Source: Bacteriovorax stolpii (GTDB taxonomy: Bacteria; Bdellovibrionota; Bacteriovoracia; Bacteriovoracales; Bacteriovoracaceae). Taken from it: a DNA stretch of 64,000 bases. The stretch covers positions 1-64,000 of the forward strand of contig CAMASK010000007.1 in NCBI GenBank assembly GCA_945860895.1, written 5' to 3'. Position numbers and translations under genes: made by a program. The notes below the pieces were generated by a model that was not told where the DNA came from, made no database searches, and saw only the letters and a program-made list of their open reading frames with translations. Below are positions 41,462 to 52,188 of the stretch, one piece after another. Numbering within the stretch: position 1 is the first letter of the stretch; each line of letters opens with the position of its first letter.

Positions 41462-42400
41462 TTATTTTAAAAGTGTCGTGACTGCTTGGTGACTTGAAAC
41501 ATTAAATAATTCAGCCATTTCAATTAAATTTAGAGCTGGCTTCTTTTCTATGCCTCTAAGGGCGCCACTGTATCCTGCGTAGATATCTTTGAGTTTAAAG
41601 GCATTTTCTACTGAATCAAGTCTTTTTGGATCATTCAGAATATAGCGGTAATCATCTGAGGTTGTAATAAACTCGTAGGTTAGTGTCATCAAGAAGGGAG
41701 CAATAAAAGATATATATTTATCAATTCTCTTTTTTTGCATGGCCCCTGAAAGATGAAAAGGCACGTAAAAGTGATAGAGATTTCTATTTAAAGAACCCCA
41801 AGAGGTATGCTTGGGATAAAAAGTTTTTTGGAAATTTTCTGGATGATAGTCCACCACCAGATTAATGGTATCAATAGTCTTATCCAAAAGTTCTTTGTTT
41901 TTTTTAAATGTAACAGGGCCCTCAATTTTCGCCTCATCCAGATATTTTAAATGGAGCTTTGCCAGAGAGATGTCCTGAAATAGCGCCGCAATAACTTGTG
42001 AACTTTTTAATTTATTATGATAGTGATTCAATGTGAGGGTCCAGAAATTAAAATTTTCATCGGTTCCCAAAAGAAAATTATTAAGTCCGTTGTTCAGGCT
42101 TTCGAGGTATCTGCCAGTAGAAGCTTCTCCCAATAGCATGATTAAATTTTTTCTAAACGCCACAAAAACAAAAGATTGGGGTATGACTTGGGTAGGATTA
42201 TTTTTTGCTGAAAAAATAATGTCATAATCAAGCAGATCAAGCATTTGCATGACGGTTTCTTGACATGCACTCATTTTACTTTCAGGAAGATAACGTTCAC
42301 AACGCTTTGCAACTAAGGAATAAACTAGCAATTCATTAGGACGACTAAGTGCAGTAAAAGAAAATAAAAACGCCAATGGAACGAAAATGAGCTTTTTCAT
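41462..42400 (-). CDS. Exported helical protein, unknown
   Basis: About 312 residues from the ATG at 42400, giving the signal peptide 'MKKLIFVPLAFLFSFTALS'; the frame extends 11 codons further upstream without support. The mature chain is largely helical, with two cysteines close together near the start ('KRCERYLPESKMSACQE') that may pair. No domain recognised. Single gene, tail-to-tail with the hydrolase gene (no bases between stops) and divergent from sucA. Confidence 0.65.
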   Translation of the reverse strand: MKKLIFVPLAFLFSFTALSRPNELLVYSLVAKRCERYLPESKMSACQETVMQMLDLLDYDIIFSAKNNPTQVIPQSFVFVAFRKNLIMLLGEASTGRYLESLNNGLNNFLLGTDENFNFWTLTLNHYHNKLKSSQVIAALFQDISLAKLHLKYLDEAKIEGPVTFKKNKELLDKTIDTINLVVDYHPENFQKTFYPKHTSWGSLNRNLYHFYVPFHLSGAMQKKRIDKYISFIAPFLMTLTYEFITTSDDYRYILNDPKRLDSVENAFKLKDIYAGYSGALRGIEKKPALNLIEMAELFNVSSHQAVTTLLK

Positions 42401-42517
42401 AATTGACTGAGATGGTCTTTTATTGTGCTCCAATGGTCAACTTTAAATTATGCTGCGCTTTGTTGTTTGCATTTAACCCCTGATTTTTCCTTGTAAAATA
42501 TTTCCAGAGGTACTCCT

Positions 42518-45316
42518 TTGACTTATAATAATTATCATCCGTTAACCTATAAATCAGAGTTCCAAACTATGTCACTCTCATCAGATTATTCTTATGTCTC
42601 TTCCTCAGACAACGCTTACATCGATGGTCTCTATGCAGATTATCGCCGCAATCCAGATTCAGTAGATTCCTCTTGGAGACAATTTTTTAAAGGTGTTGAA
42701 TTTGCCGGCCAGGGTAGTGCCCTTGGTGGTGAAGTTTCAGGAAATGTTTCACCGGGAAATTTAGGAAAAGAATTTAAAGTTTATCGATTAATTGATGCTT
42801 ATAGATCCCGAGGGCATTTAGTTTCAACAACTAATCCTATCCGTGAAAGAAAAAATCGTTTTCCTCATTTAGATCTTGAAGATTTTGCGCTTACACATGT
42901 TGATCTTGAAGAGACTTTCTCAATTGGAGAAATTGTTGGAAAGCCCAATGCGAAATTGAAAGATATTCTGATTCACCTTAAAAATATTTATTGCGGTAAT
43001 ATTGGCGTTGAATTCAGACACATTAATGATGTTGAAGTTCATGATTGGTTTCAGCAAAAATTTGAAAATGGTGCCAGTGATAAAAAATTTAACATTGAAA
43101 AGAAAAAGCGCATTCTAAACAAATTGAATGAAGCTGTGGCTTTTGAGAACTTCCTTCATACAAAATACGTTGGTCAAAAAAGATTCTCCCTTGAAGGTGG
43201 AGAAAATACGATCACCGCATTGGATGCGATGATAAATTACGGAGCTTCCAAGGGAGTTGAAGAGGTTGTTATTGGCATGGCCCACCGAGGTCGTTTAAAC
43301 GTACTTGCTAACATCATGGGAAAAACATACGAGTATATTTTCAATGAATTTGAGGGGCAGGCGACTCCAGATCTCACTATGGGTGACGGTGATGTAAAAT
43401 ATCATATGGGATATTCCTCACAAGTGACGACAACGGGAAATCAAAAAGTTTATTTGAAATTAATGCCAAATCCTTCTCACCTTGAGGCGGTTAGTGCAGT
43501 GGTTTTAGGCTACTCCAGAGCTCAGGGAGATTCACTATACAATGAGGACCCTTCAAAAATTCTACCTATTATTATTCATGGTGATGCAGCAGTCGCTGGA
43601 CAGGGAATTTGTTATGAAACAGTTCAGATGTCGGGTCTTCGTGGATATAATGTTGGTGGCACTATCCATTTTGTGATCAATAACCAAATTGGTTTTACAA
43701 CCGATTTTGATGATGCACGCTCTTCAATCTACTCAAGTTCTGTAGCAAGGGTTTTGGAAACACCTGTTTTTCACGTTAATGGCGATGATGCCGAAGCAGT
43801 TGTTTATGCCGTAGAACTGGCCACTGAATTCAGAGTAAAATTTCAAAAAGATATTTTTATTGATATGGTTTGTTACCGCAAACACGGACATAATGAATCG
43901 GACGAACCAAGATTTACTCAACCTTCTTTTTACAAATTAATTTCTCAGCATGCTAATGCGCGTGAAATATACAAAGACAAATTAATTGAGGGTAAGCAAA
44001 TTGAAGCTCAGCTGGCCGTTCAGATGGAGGAGCAGTTTAAGAATTTACTGCAAGACAGATTCAACATGGTTAAGCAAAAGCCTCTGCCTTATCTTTATCA
44101 GAAACCAGAAGTTCAATGGCAATCATTTCGCCGCTCGATTCCTAAAGACTTTGATTACTCACCAAAAACTGGTGTTCCAAAAGAAGTTTTGGAGAAAAAC
44201 TTAAAAGCAATTACCACCTTACCTTCACACTTTAAGCCCATTCAAAAAATTGAAAAGCTTATGGAAGAAAGACAAAAGCGATGGAATGATGATCAGTTTG
44301 ATTGGGCCATGGGCGAGTTGTTTGCTTATGGGTCACTTCTTCAGGAAGGAATTAACGTCAGGATGTCTGGTCAAGATTGTATTCGGGGAACTTTCTCTCA
44401 TCGCCATGCAGGTGTCGTGGATGAGATCAATAACACCCGTCATTTATTTTTGAGCTCGCTTGAAAAGGCCGGAAAATTTAAAATCTATAACTCGCTTTTA
44501 TCTGAATATGCTGTGCTTGGTTTTGAATACGGCTACTCCCTAGGTTGCCCTAGCTCACTCAATATCTGGGAAGCTCAGTTTGGTGATTTTGCCAATGGTG
44601 CTCAGACAATTATTGATCAGTTTATTTCTTCCGGCGAATCAAAATGGCAGAGACAATCCGGCGTGGTGATGCTTCTGCCTCATGGTTATGAAGGTCAGGG
44701 ACCAGAGCACTCAAATGCCCGTCCTGAAAGATTTTTACAGCTTGCCGCTGAATGGAATATGGTGGTGGCCAACTTAACGACTCCTGCCAATATTTTCCAT
44801 ATCCTTCGACGTCAGGTGAAATGGGATTTCAGAAAGCCATTAATTATCTTCACTCCTAAGTCTCTGTTGCGTCACCCTGAATGCGTTTCTTCATTAAAAG
44901 ATTTCACTGAAGGTGGATTTCAGGAAATTATCGACGATGCCTATGTTAATGCTAAAGAAGTTAAACGCTTACTTCTTTGTACTGGTAAGGTTTATTACGA
45001 TCTTAAAGCTAAACAGCAAAAAGATAAGCGCAAGGATGTTGCAATCGTGCGCCTCGAGCAGATTTATCCAATGCCTGAAGAGCAGAGCTTTAAGTTGATT
45101 GAGAAATACAAGAACGCAGAGAAAGTATGGGTCCAGGAAGAACCTAAAAATATGGGAGCCTTTACTTTTTTAAGACGTTACGTGCAGTTTGATGATTTCA
45201 AGCTTATTGCTCGTAAATCTTCAGCTTCTCCGGCCACAGGATATGCAAGTGTTCATGCCCAGGAGCAGGCAAAGATTGTTAATAATGCATTTTCTGAAAG
45301 AATCGAAATTGTTTAA
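42518..45316 (+). CDS. sucA: 2-oxoglutarate dehydrogenase E1 component
   Basis: 932 residues, near E. coli SucA (933). The family's N-terminal helix ('AYIDGLYADYRRNPDSVDSSWRQFF'-type) is followed by 'GMAHRGRLNVLANIMGK', thiamine-diphosphate motif 'GDAAVAGQGICYE...INNQIGFTT', and 'LPHGYEGQGPEHSNARPERFLQL'. It decarboxylates 2-oxoglutarate in the TCA cycle. The TTG at 42518 has AGAGG seven bases upstream and is taken as start; an ATG at 42569 is the alternative but lacks a site. sucB follows at 25 bases and lpd 35 bases after that, an intact sucAB-lpd operon. Confidence 0.96.
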   Translation: MTYNNYHPLTYKSEFQTMSLSSDYSYVSSSDNAYIDGLYADYRRNPDSVDSSWRQFFKGVEFAGQGSALGGEVSGNVSPGNLGKEFKVYRLIDAYRSRGHLVSTTNPIRERKNRFPHLDLEDFALTHVDLEETFSIGEIVGKPNAKLKDILIHLKNIYCGNIGVEFRHINDVEVHDWFQQKFENGASDKKFNIEKKKRILNKLNEAVAFENFLHTKYVGQKRFSLEGGENTITALDAMINYGASKGVEEVVIGMAHRGRLNVLANIMGKTYEYIFNEFEGQATPDLTMGDGDVKYHMGYSSQVTTTGNQKVYLKLMPNPSHLEAVSAVVLGYSRAQGDSLYNEDPSKILPIIIHGDAAVAGQGICYETVQMSGLRGYNVGGTIHFVINNQIGFTTDFDDARSSIYSSSVARVLETPVFHVNGDDAEAVVYAVELATEFRVKFQKDIFIDMVCYRKHGHNESDEPRFTQPSFYKLISQHANAREIYKDKLIEGKQIEAQLAVQMEEQFKNLLQDRFNMVKQKPLPYLYQKPEVQWQSFRRSIPKDFDYSPKTGVPKEVLEKNLKAITTLPSHFKPIQKIEKLMEERQKRWNDDQFDWAMGELFAYGSLLQEGINVRMSGQDCIRGTFSHRHAGVVDEINNTRHLFLSSLEKAGKFKIYNSLLSEYAVLGFEYGYSLGCPSSLNIWEAQFGDFANGAQTIIDQFISSGESKWQRQSGVVMLLPHGYEGQGPEHSNARPERFLQLAAEWNMVVANLTTPANIFHILRRQVKWDFRKPLIIFTPKSLLRHPECVSSLKDFTEGGFQEIIDDAYVNAKEVKRLLLCTGKVYYDLKAKQQKDKRKDVAIVRLEQIYPMPEEQSFKLIEKYKNAEKVWVQEEPKNMGAFTFLRRYVQFDDFKLIARKSSASPATGYASVHAQEQAKIVNNAFSERIEIV

Positions 45317-45341
45317 GAAGTTAAAATAAGGATAAGAGTTT

Positions 45342-46553
45342 ATGGTTGATGTAAAAGTTCCTAGCGTTGGTGAATCAATTTCAGAAGTGACGATTGCTAG
45401 TTGGTTAAAAAAAGACGGCGATATAGTAAAACTTGATGAAGCAATTTGTTCGATTGAAAGTGATAAAGCAACACTTGAAATTTCTGCGCCTAAAGCGGGT
45501 AAATTAAAAATATTAGTGAAAGAAGGCGAAGTCGTTGCCATTGCAACTAAGATTGCTCAAGTCGATGAAACCATCACTGCAGGTGCACCAACTGCCGCCA
45601 CTTCGGCCCCATCAGTTGAGACCACTTCCGCTCAGAAACTCCAGGCACCAACTTCTGGTGACAAGAACTTTCCTTCACCAGCTGCCAGTAAAATCTTGAA
45701 TGAAAAAGGAGTTGATTCCTCCAGCGTTCAAGGCACTGGCAAAGATGGGCGCATTACCAAAGCCGATGCACTTAATGCACAAGTCTCTTCGGCCCCTACT
45801 ACGGATCATTCATTAAAAGGTCTGGCCCAACAAACCATTGCGTCTTCATTTTCTCGCGAAGTTAAACGTGAAAAAATGTCAGGACTGCGCAAAACAATTG
45901 CTACTCGTTTAGTGACCGCAAAAAATACCACGGCCATGCTCACAACTTTTAATGAAGTTGATATGAGTGCCGTGATGGAGATGCGTAAAAAATATAAAGA
46001 TAGTTTTAAGGAAAAACACGGTGTCGGCCTGGGCTTCATGAGCTTATTCACTAAGGCATGTACCAACGCGCTTAAGCAGTTTCCTGCCGTTAATGGAATG
46101 ATCGATGGTTCGGAATTGGTTTATCATAATTATGCTGATGTGGGGGTTGCGGTTTCCACGCCAAGAGGCTTGGTTGTACCTGTTATTAGAAATGCTGAAT
46201 CCATGAGTTTGGCTCAAATTGAACTTAAAATTATTGAGCTCGCGACACGTGCTCGTGATGGCAAATTATCCATTGAAGAAATGCAGAATGGAACTTTTAC
46301 CATTACTAATGGTGGAATTTTTGGATCAATGCTCTCAACACCAATTATTAACATTCCTCAGTCTGCTATTTTAGGGATGCACAATATTGTTGAAAGACCT
46401 GTAGCGGTTAATGGGCAAGTCGTGATTCGTCCAATTATGTATGTTGCTCTTTCTTATGATCACAGAATTATTGATGGGCGAGAGTCCGTCTCATTTTTGA
46501 AATCAGTTAAAGAACAATTAGAGGATCCTTCAAGAATGCTTTTAGATCTCTAG
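45342..46553 (+). CDS. sucB: Dihydrolipoyl succinyltransferase (2-oxoglutarate dehydrogenase E2)
   Basis: 403 residues: lipoyl domain (1-75, lipoylated Lys42 in 'IESDKATLE'), Ala/Pro/Thr-rich linker (about 85-110), E3-binding domain (about 110-145, '[14 protein letters not shown]'), and catalytic core (about 170-403) with the active-site '[11 protein letters not shown]' (His374). The start '[16 protein letters not shown]' is typical of succinyl-type E2. It moves succinyl groups to CoA in the TCA cycle. Confidence 0.96.
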   Translation: MVDVKVPSVGESISEVTIASWLKKDGDIVKLDEAICSIESDKATLEISAPKAGKLKILVKEGEVVAIATKIAQVDETITAGAPTAATSAPSVETTSAQKLQAPTSGDKNFPSPAASKILNEKGVDSSSVQGTGKDGRITKADALNAQVSSAPTTDHSLKGLAQQTIASSFSREVKREKMSGLRKTIATRLVTAKNTTAMLTTFNEVDMSAVMEMRKKYKDSFKEKHGVGLGFMSLFTKACTNALKQFPAVNGMIDGSELVYHNYADVGVAVSTPRGLVVPVIRNAESMSLAQIELKIIELATRARDGKLSIEEMQNGTFTITNGGIFGSMLSTPIINIPQSAILGMHNIVERPVAVNGQVVIRPIMYVALSYDHRIIDGRESVSFLKSVKEQLEDPSRMLLDL

Positions 46554-46588
46554 AGTCAGTAAACAGCTTTTTTTAAATGGGAATTTTT

Positions 46589-47992
46589 ATGGAACAGTTT
46601 GATCTCGTCATTATTGGCTCAGGACCTGGTGGTTATATTGCCGCTATTCGCGCTTCCCAGTTAAAAATGAAGGTCGCTATTATTGAGAAGTATAAAGCAT
46701 TAGGTGGAACTTGCGGCAACGTGGGTTGCATTCCTTCCAAAGCCTGGCTGGATTCTTCTGAGAAATATCACGAACTCGTTCATTCTTTTGATGTTCACGG
46801 CATTTCGGCAAAAGACGTTAAATTAGATGTTAAGAAAATGGGCGATAGAGTGGCAAAAGTTGTCAGTGATATGTCCTCAGGTGTTGGGTATTTAATGAAG
46901 AAAAACAAAGTCACGGTTTATGAAGGCCATGGCTCTTTCAAAGATAAAAATACCGTAGTCATTAAAGGCGAAAAAGGGATTCAAGAAATTTCAGCGAAAA
47001 ATATTATCATCGCTACCGGGTCTAAACCTTCAACTCTTCCTAATGTGAAGATTGATAAAGAAAGAATTATCACTTCCACTGAAGCTTTGAAGCTTAAGGA
47101 AGTTCCAAAGCATTTCATTGTGATTGGCGCAGGAGTGATCGGGCTTGAGCTTGGTTCAGTCTTTAAGCGTCTTGGTGCAAAAGTTTCGGTGGTTGAATTT
47201 GCTGATAATGTGATTGCAACCATGGATCAAGATCTTGGGAAAGAACTCCATAAAGTACTTAAAAAAGATGGCATGGAATTTTATCTCGGCCATGGTGTGA
47301 CTGAAGTCATTCGTAACGGCAATGAAGTCAGTGTTAAAGCGAAAAATAAGGCGGATGAATCCATTATTGAGCTCAAAGGGGATTACGTATTGATTGCAGT
47401 TGGGCGTCGTCCTTATACTGATGGCCTAAACTTAGAGGCCGCTGGATTAAAAGTTGATGAGCGTGGAAGGATTGCAGTGAACGATCACTTACAGACTGCC
47501 GTTTCAAATATTTATGGAATAGGGGATGTGGTTAAAGGTGCTATGCTTGCTCATAAAGCCGAGGAAGAGGGTGTTTTTGTGGCCGAACTCATTGCGGGAC
47601 AAAAACCACACATAAATTATAATTTAATTCCCGGTGTAGTTTATACCTGGCCGGAAGTGGCCGGTGTCGGACACACAGAACAGGAATTAAAACAAAAGGG
47701 ACTTGACTATAAAGTGGGAAAATTTCCTTACTTAGCTTCTGGAAGAGCAAGAGCTTCTAATGAAAGTGCTGGTTTTATCAAAGTGCTGGCCGATAAAAAT
47801 ACAGATGAAATTCTTGGCATTCATATGATTGGGCCACGTACTGCTGATATCATTGCTGAAGCCGTAGTGGCGATGGAATTCAGAGCTTCGGCAGAAGATA
47901 TCGGACGCATTTGTCATGCTCATCCCACTTACTCTGAAGCCCTTAAAGAAGCCTGTTTAGCAGCAACGGATAATAGATCATTGAATACTTAA
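46589..47992 (+). CDS. lpdA: Dihydrolipoamide dehydrogenase (E3)
   Basis: 467 residues. FAD-binding 'IIGSGPGGYIAAI', redox-active Cys42/Cys47 in 'GGTCGNVGCIPSK' (a Gly replaces the usual Leu), NAD-binding 'VIGAGVIGLELGSVFKRLG', second FAD motif 'IYGIGDV', and the C-terminal 'CHAHPTYSEALKEA' with the catalytic His. Start at 46589 ('MEQFDLVIIG'); a second ATG four codons earlier is less likely. Third gene of the sucAB-lpd operon; it may also serve pyruvate dehydrogenase. Confidence 0.96.
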   Translation: MEQFDLVIIGSGPGGYIAAIRASQLKMKVAIIEKYKALGGTCGNVGCIPSKAWLDSSEKYHELVHSFDVHGISAKDVKLDVKKMGDRVAKVVSDMSSGVGYLMKKNKVTVYEGHGSFKDKNTVVIKGEKGIQEISAKNIIIATGSKPSTLPNVKIDKERIITSTEALKLKEVPKHFIVIGAGVIGLELGSVFKRLGAKVSVVEFADNVIATMDQDLGKELHKVLKKDGMEFYLGHGVTEVIRNGNEVSVKAKNKADESIIELKGDYVLIAVGRRPYTDGLNLEAAGLKVDERGRIAVNDHLQTAVSNIYGIGDVVKGAMLAHKAEEEGVFVAELIAGQKPHINYNLIPGVVYTWPEVAGVGHTEQELKQKGLDYKVGKFPYLASGRARASNESAGFIKVLADKNTDEILGIHMIGPRTADIIAEAVVAMEFRASAEDIGRICHAHPTYSEALKEACLAATDNRSLNT

Positions 47993-48004
47993 AATGGGTA
48001 ACAG

Positions 48005-48454
48005 CTAAGCAGCAGCTTGCATCTTTGGTGATCGCTTTTCATCTATCCATGCTTTGACCTTGTCTGCATCATCGACAAAGAAGAACCCGTAGTTTTTTCC
48101 ATCTTTAGTGGTCACGTGTACTGAGGCAAAGCTTACACCCGGTTCTGAAATTTCTACTGACGTAATTTCCTCATAACTCACACTTTGCTCATAACCTAAC
48201 CATTTTATTTTTATTGAAAATGTATCTTCATGAAACGTTACCATGTGAGTCAAATCGTAGCCTATGAAGCAGCCAATCATCACTACAAGGCAGATACCCA
48301 TGAAGATGAGTCCATCCACTGCAAATGAGATAGGACCCATTTTGGTAATGAAAAAGCATTGAATGGCATAGGCCCCGACGATAAAAGGAACGACCCGGGT
48401 CATATGATCCAGATGTTTCTCACGAGTAATATTAAACACAGAGTCTTTTTTCAT
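48005..48454 (-). CDS. Small inner-membrane protein with PH-like domain
   Basis: 149 residues. Two hydrophobic helices at about 22-42 and 47-69, then a cytoplasmic beta-rich part ('FHEDTFSIKIKWLGYEQSVSYEEITSV', 'SVHVTTKDGKNYGFFFVDD', ending in a helix 'KVKAWIDEKR') that fits a bacterial PH-like domain. No signal peptide. It is tail-to-tail with lpd and divergent from acnA by 190 bases. Function unknown. Confidence 0.65.
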   Translation of the reverse strand: MKKDSVFNITREKHLDHMTRVVPFIVGAYAIQCFFITKMGPISFAVDGLIFMGICLVVMIGCFIGYDLTHMVTFHEDTFSIKIKWLGYEQSVSYEEITSVEISEPGVSFASVHVTTKDGKNYGFFFVDDADKVKAWIDEKRSPKMQAAA

Positions 48455-48645
48455 AGCAGCGTATCCCTCTTAGAGGCGTATCGGTGAAAAGTGGGAGAGT
48501 TAAAGAATTTAATTCTTGACTGAAAAGGTGCGAAATGTTTTCCCACTCTCGAGGGTCAGTTTTTTTTAGGGCTTTCTCTTTGTCTGTTTCCTCGAAGAGT
48601 AATAGAATAAACCATTAATTTTACGCCCAACTTCAGGAGTTTAAA

Positions 48646-51339
48646 GTGTCACAAAACAGATTGGATTCATTCAAAACTCGACGAACCCTTAAGGTCGGAA
48701 ATAAATCTTATGATTATTTTTCACTTAAAGTTGCTCAAGCGGCCGGTATTGGCGATGTCGATAATCTTCCCAATTCACTTAAAGTGTTGATGGAAAATCT
48801 TCTTCGAAATGAAGATGGTTTTACAGTTTTCGGTGATGACATTAAGGCCATGGGCGAATGGACTAAAAATAAAAAATCCACTCGTGAAATTAATTATTAT
48901 CCGGCACGCGTTTTGATGCAGGATTTTACCGGTGTTCCGGCAGTGGTTGATTTAGCGGCCATGAGAGATGCCATGAAGTCTGTTGGTGGTAATCCTCAGA
49001 AGATTAACCCACTGGTACCAGTTGATCTGGTGATCGATCACTCTTTGATCGTTGATAACTTTGGAAATAAAGATGCTTTTGAAGCAAATAAAAAATTAGA
49101 GTATGAGCGCAATGCTGAACGCTACAACTTTCTTAAATGGGGTCAGAAAGCTTTCAAAAACTTCCGCGTAGTTCCTCCGGGAACAGGAATTTGCCACCAG
49201 GTTAATCTTGAATATCTGGCGCAAACAGTGTGGACAAAAAATGAAGACGGAAAAGAAATTGCTTATTGTGATACATGTGTTGGAACTGACTCACACACCA
49301 CCATGATCAATGGTCTTTCAGTTCTTGGTTGGGGCGTTGGTGGTATCGAAGCAGAAGCAGCCATGCTTGGTCAGGCCGTGACGATGTTAATTCCAGAAGT
49401 TGTTGGTTTTAAATTTATTGGAAAAGTAAAAGAAGGTGTCACGGCAACTGATATCGTTTTAACTGTCACAAACATGCTTCGTAAAAAAGGTGTGGTAGAT
49501 AAGTTCGTTGAGTTCTTCGGACCTGGTCTCAAAGATATGACTCTTGCTGATCGAGCAACTATTGCCAACATGGCGCCAGAATATGGTGCCACGTGTGGAT
49601 TCTTCCCGGTAGATGAGAAGACGATTGATTATCTTCGCTTCTCCGGCCGTGATGAAGAGCGCGTTCAATTAGTGGAGGCCTATGCTAAAGAGCAAGGCTT
49701 CTGGAGAAACGAGGCTAAAGATCCTATCTTCACAGATACTCTAGAATTAGATCTTGGAACTGTGGTTCCTTCACTTGCTGGTCCTAAGCGTCCTCAAGAT
49801 AAAGTCGCTTTGACTGACGTGGCTTCTGGCTTCATGAAAGATTTAACTTCTGAAACTGGTTATAAAGTTAAAGCTGATGATGTGAACTTTTCTGTGAAAG
49901 TTGAGCACAAGGATCATAACCTTAGTCATGGTGATGTGATGATTGCGGCGATAACTTCTTGCACGAATACTTCAAATCCTTCAGTTCTCATTGGGGCGGG
50001 ACTCTTGGCCAAAAAGGCTAATGCTCTTGGGCTCAAGACTAAACCATGGGTGAAGACTTCACTTGCTCCCGGCTCTCAAGTCGTAACTGATTATCTTGAA
50101 GCCGCGGGTCTTCAGGGCGAATTAGATAAGTTAGGATTCAATCTGGTTGGTTACGGTTGCACCACTTGCATCGGTAACTCCGGTCCGATTGCCACTGAGT
50201 ATTCAAAAACGATTAAAGACTCAAACCTTGCAGTAGCAGCAGTTTTATCTGGTAACAGAAACTTTGAAGGTCGTGTGTCTCCGGATACAAAAGCAAATTA
50301 TCTGGCTTCTCCTCCATTGGTGGTTGCCTATGCTATTGCTGGTAACGTGAAAATTGATCTTTCAAAAGATGCTATTGGTAAAGATACTAAAGGCAACAAT
50401 GTTTATCTCAAAGACATCTGGCCTACTTCTCAGGAAATTCAGGATGCCATGTCTAAATCCATTACTTCGGCCATGTATAAGTCACGTTATTCGAATGTGT
50501 TCCAGGGTGATACTGATTGGCAGAAAGTTCCCGTAAAAGAAGGGGAAACATTCGCTTGGGATGCAAATTCAACTTACATCAATAATCCTCCCTACTTTAA
50601 AGGTATGCAAAAGGAGCCAGCTCCAGTTCAGGATATTATCGGGGCCAATGTTCTTGGTTTATTTGGTGATTCTATTACTACTGATCACATTTCCCCGGCA
50701 GGATCATTTAAGCCTGAAACTCCAGCGGGTGCTTACTTAGTTGGTCGTGGCGTGAAGCCAGCTGATTTTAACCAATACGGCGCTCGTCGTGGTCACGATG
50801 AAGTGATGACTCGGGGAACTTTTGCCAACATCCGTTTGAAAAATGAAATGGTGGCCTCTGGCAAAGAGGGTGGATACACAACTTATATTCCAACTAAAGA
50901 AGAGATGACAATTCATGATGCTTCCATGAAGTACCAGGCAGCCGGTAAACCATTAGTGGTTTTTGCTGGTAAAGAATATGGTACCGGCTCCTCTCGTGAC
51001 TGGGCGGCCAAAGGCACACGTCTTTTAGGTATTAAGGCGGTTATTACTGAGAGTTTTGAGCGAATTCATCGTTCTAATTTAATTGGTATGGGAGTTATTC
51101 CTCTGCAATTTACTGAAGGTCAAAACCGTAAAGCACTTTTCCTTGATGGAACTGAAGAAGTGACTATTCGGGGATTAACTAACATGAAGCCTAAGGCCAT
51201 TTTAGAGGCCGAGATTAAGCGTAAAAATGGTGATGTGACTAAGGTCAAGCTTCAGTCTCGAATCGATACGGCCAATGAGCTTGAGTACTATAAAAACTCA
51301 GGCATCCTTCACTACGTTCTAAGAAATTTGAATAAGTAA
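48646..51339 (+). CDS. acnA: Aconitate hydratase A
   Basis: 897 residues, near E. coli AcnA (891). GTG start at 48646 with GGAG eight bases upstream. 4Fe-4S ligands lie in '[12 protein letters not shown]' and '[12 protein letters not shown]'; other hallmarks are '[22 protein letters not shown]', and the C-terminal swivel domain '[18 protein letters not shown]'. It interconverts citrate and isocitrate. A strong terminator follows. Confidence 0.97.
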   Translation: MSQNRLDSFKTRRTLKVGNKSYDYFSLKVAQAAGIGDVDNLPNSLKVLMENLLRNEDGFTVFGDDIKAMGEWTKNKKSTREINYYPARVLMQDFTGVPAVVDLAAMRDAMKSVGGNPQKINPLVPVDLVIDHSLIVDNFGNKDAFEANKKLEYERNAERYNFLKWGQKAFKNFRVVPPGTGICHQVNLEYLAQTVWTKNEDGKEIAYCDTCVGTDSHTTMINGLSVLGWGVGGIEAEAAMLGQAVTMLIPEVVGFKFIGKVKEGVTATDIVLTVTNMLRKKGVVDKFVEFFGPGLKDMTLADRATIANMAPEYGATCGFFPVDEKTIDYLRFSGRDEERVQLVEAYAKEQGFWRNEAKDPIFTDTLELDLGTVVPSLAGPKRPQDKVALTDVASGFMKDLTSETGYKVKADDVNFSVKVEHKDHNLSHGDVMIAAITSCTNTSNPSVLIGAGLLAKKANALGLKTKPWVKTSLAPGSQVVTDYLEAAGLQGELDKLGFNLVGYGCTTCIGNSGPIATEYSKTIKDSNLAVAAVLSGNRNFEGRVSPDTKANYLASPPLVVAYAIAGNVKIDLSKDAIGKDTKGNNVYLKDIWPTSQEIQDAMSKSITSAMYKSRYSNVFQGDTDWQKVPVKEGETFAWDANSTYINNPPYFKGMQKEPAPVQDIIGANVLGLFGDSITTDHISPAGSFKPETPAGAYLVGRGVKPADFNQYGARRGHDEVMTRGTFANIRLKNEMVASGKEGGYTTYIPTKEEMTIHDASMKYQAAGKPLVVFAGKEYGTGSSRDWAAKGTRLLGIKAVITESFERIHRSNLIGMGVIPLQFTEGQNRKALFLDGTEEVTIRGLTNMKPKAILEAEIKRKNGDVTKVKLQSRIDTANELEYYKNSGILHYVLRNLNK

Positions 51340-51345
51340 TCTTTT

Positions 51346-51369
51346 AGGCCACCTTCGGGTGGCCTTTTT
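51346..51369 (+). terminator. Rho-independent terminator of acnA
   Basis: AGGCCACC-TTCG-GGTGGCCT, an eight-pair stem with UUCG loop, followed by TTTT. Confidence 0.92.
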
Positions 51370-51417
51370 GTTTGTAGTTTCCTAGACGTACTCAGGAGAG
51401 TTTTCTAAACTCAAGGT

Positions 51418-52188
51418 ATGTCACAATACACACCTCAAATAGCTCTCATCACTGGTGCCTCTGCTGGTATCGGCAAGGCCATGGCCTGGTCACTTGCCTC
51501 CAAGAATTTAGCACTTATTTTAGTGGCCCGAAGAATTGAGCGATTAGAAGAACTCAAGAAAGAGATTCTCGAAAAATATCCTCAAGTTCATATTCATTTA
51601 ATCGCCTCAGATGTGAATGAACCGGGACTTGCGGATAAGATTGCGAGTGTTTCCAATTCTCGTATCGATATCCTGATTAACAACGCAGGACTCGCCATCG
51701 GTAAAGATAAAGTTGAAACTTCCAAATTCTCCGATTGGGAACAAATGATTTCCACGAATGTTCTTGCTAATTTTAAGATGGCGCACATGGTGGTTCCCTG
51801 GATGCTTAAGCATGGCGGAGGAGATATTATTAACCTCTGTTCCGTTGCCGGGCATTTAACTTATCCCGGTGGCGCTATTTACTGCGCCTCTAAACATGCC
51901 GTGAGTGCCTTCACAAAAGTTTTACGAGAGGAAACCGCAGGAAGAAATTTAAGAGTCATGCAGATCTCCCCAGGAATGGTTGAGACTGATTTTAGTCTAA
52001 CCAGATTTGGTGGTGATAAAGTCGCAGCTGATTCAGTCTATTCGGGAATGACTCCACTGACAGGCGAAGACATTGCCCGCATGATGCAATTTATGCTGGA
52101 TCAGCCTCGTCATGTGGTGATTGATGAAATTATCACCATGCCTGTTGCTCAAGGCTCTCCTGTGACAGTAGTGCGAGGTCAGGTTTGA
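51418..52188 (+). CDS. Short-chain dehydrogenase/reductase
   Basis: 256 residues of the classical SDR family: 'ITGASAGIGKAMA' (cofactor loop at 11-23), 'DILINNAGLA', catalytic Ser/Tyr/Lys as 'NLCSVAGH' and 'YCASKHAV'. The DltE/YdfG-like branch is the closest by eye. The basic residues after the second strand ('ARRIERLEELK') suggest NADPH. The stop overlaps the next gene by four bases, the first of three tightly coupled genes. Confidence 0.9.
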   Translation: MSQYTPQIALITGASAGIGKAMAWSLASKNLALILVARRIERLEELKKEILEKYPQVHIHLIASDVNEPGLADKIASVSNSRIDILINNAGLAIGKDKVETSKFSDWEQMISTNVLANFKMAHMVVPWMLKHGGGDIINLCSVAGHLTYPGGAIYCASKHAVSAFTKVLREETAGRNLRVMQISPGMVETDFSLTRFGGDKVAADSVYSGMTPLTGEDIARMMQFMLDQPRHVVIDEIITMPVAQGSPVTVVRGQV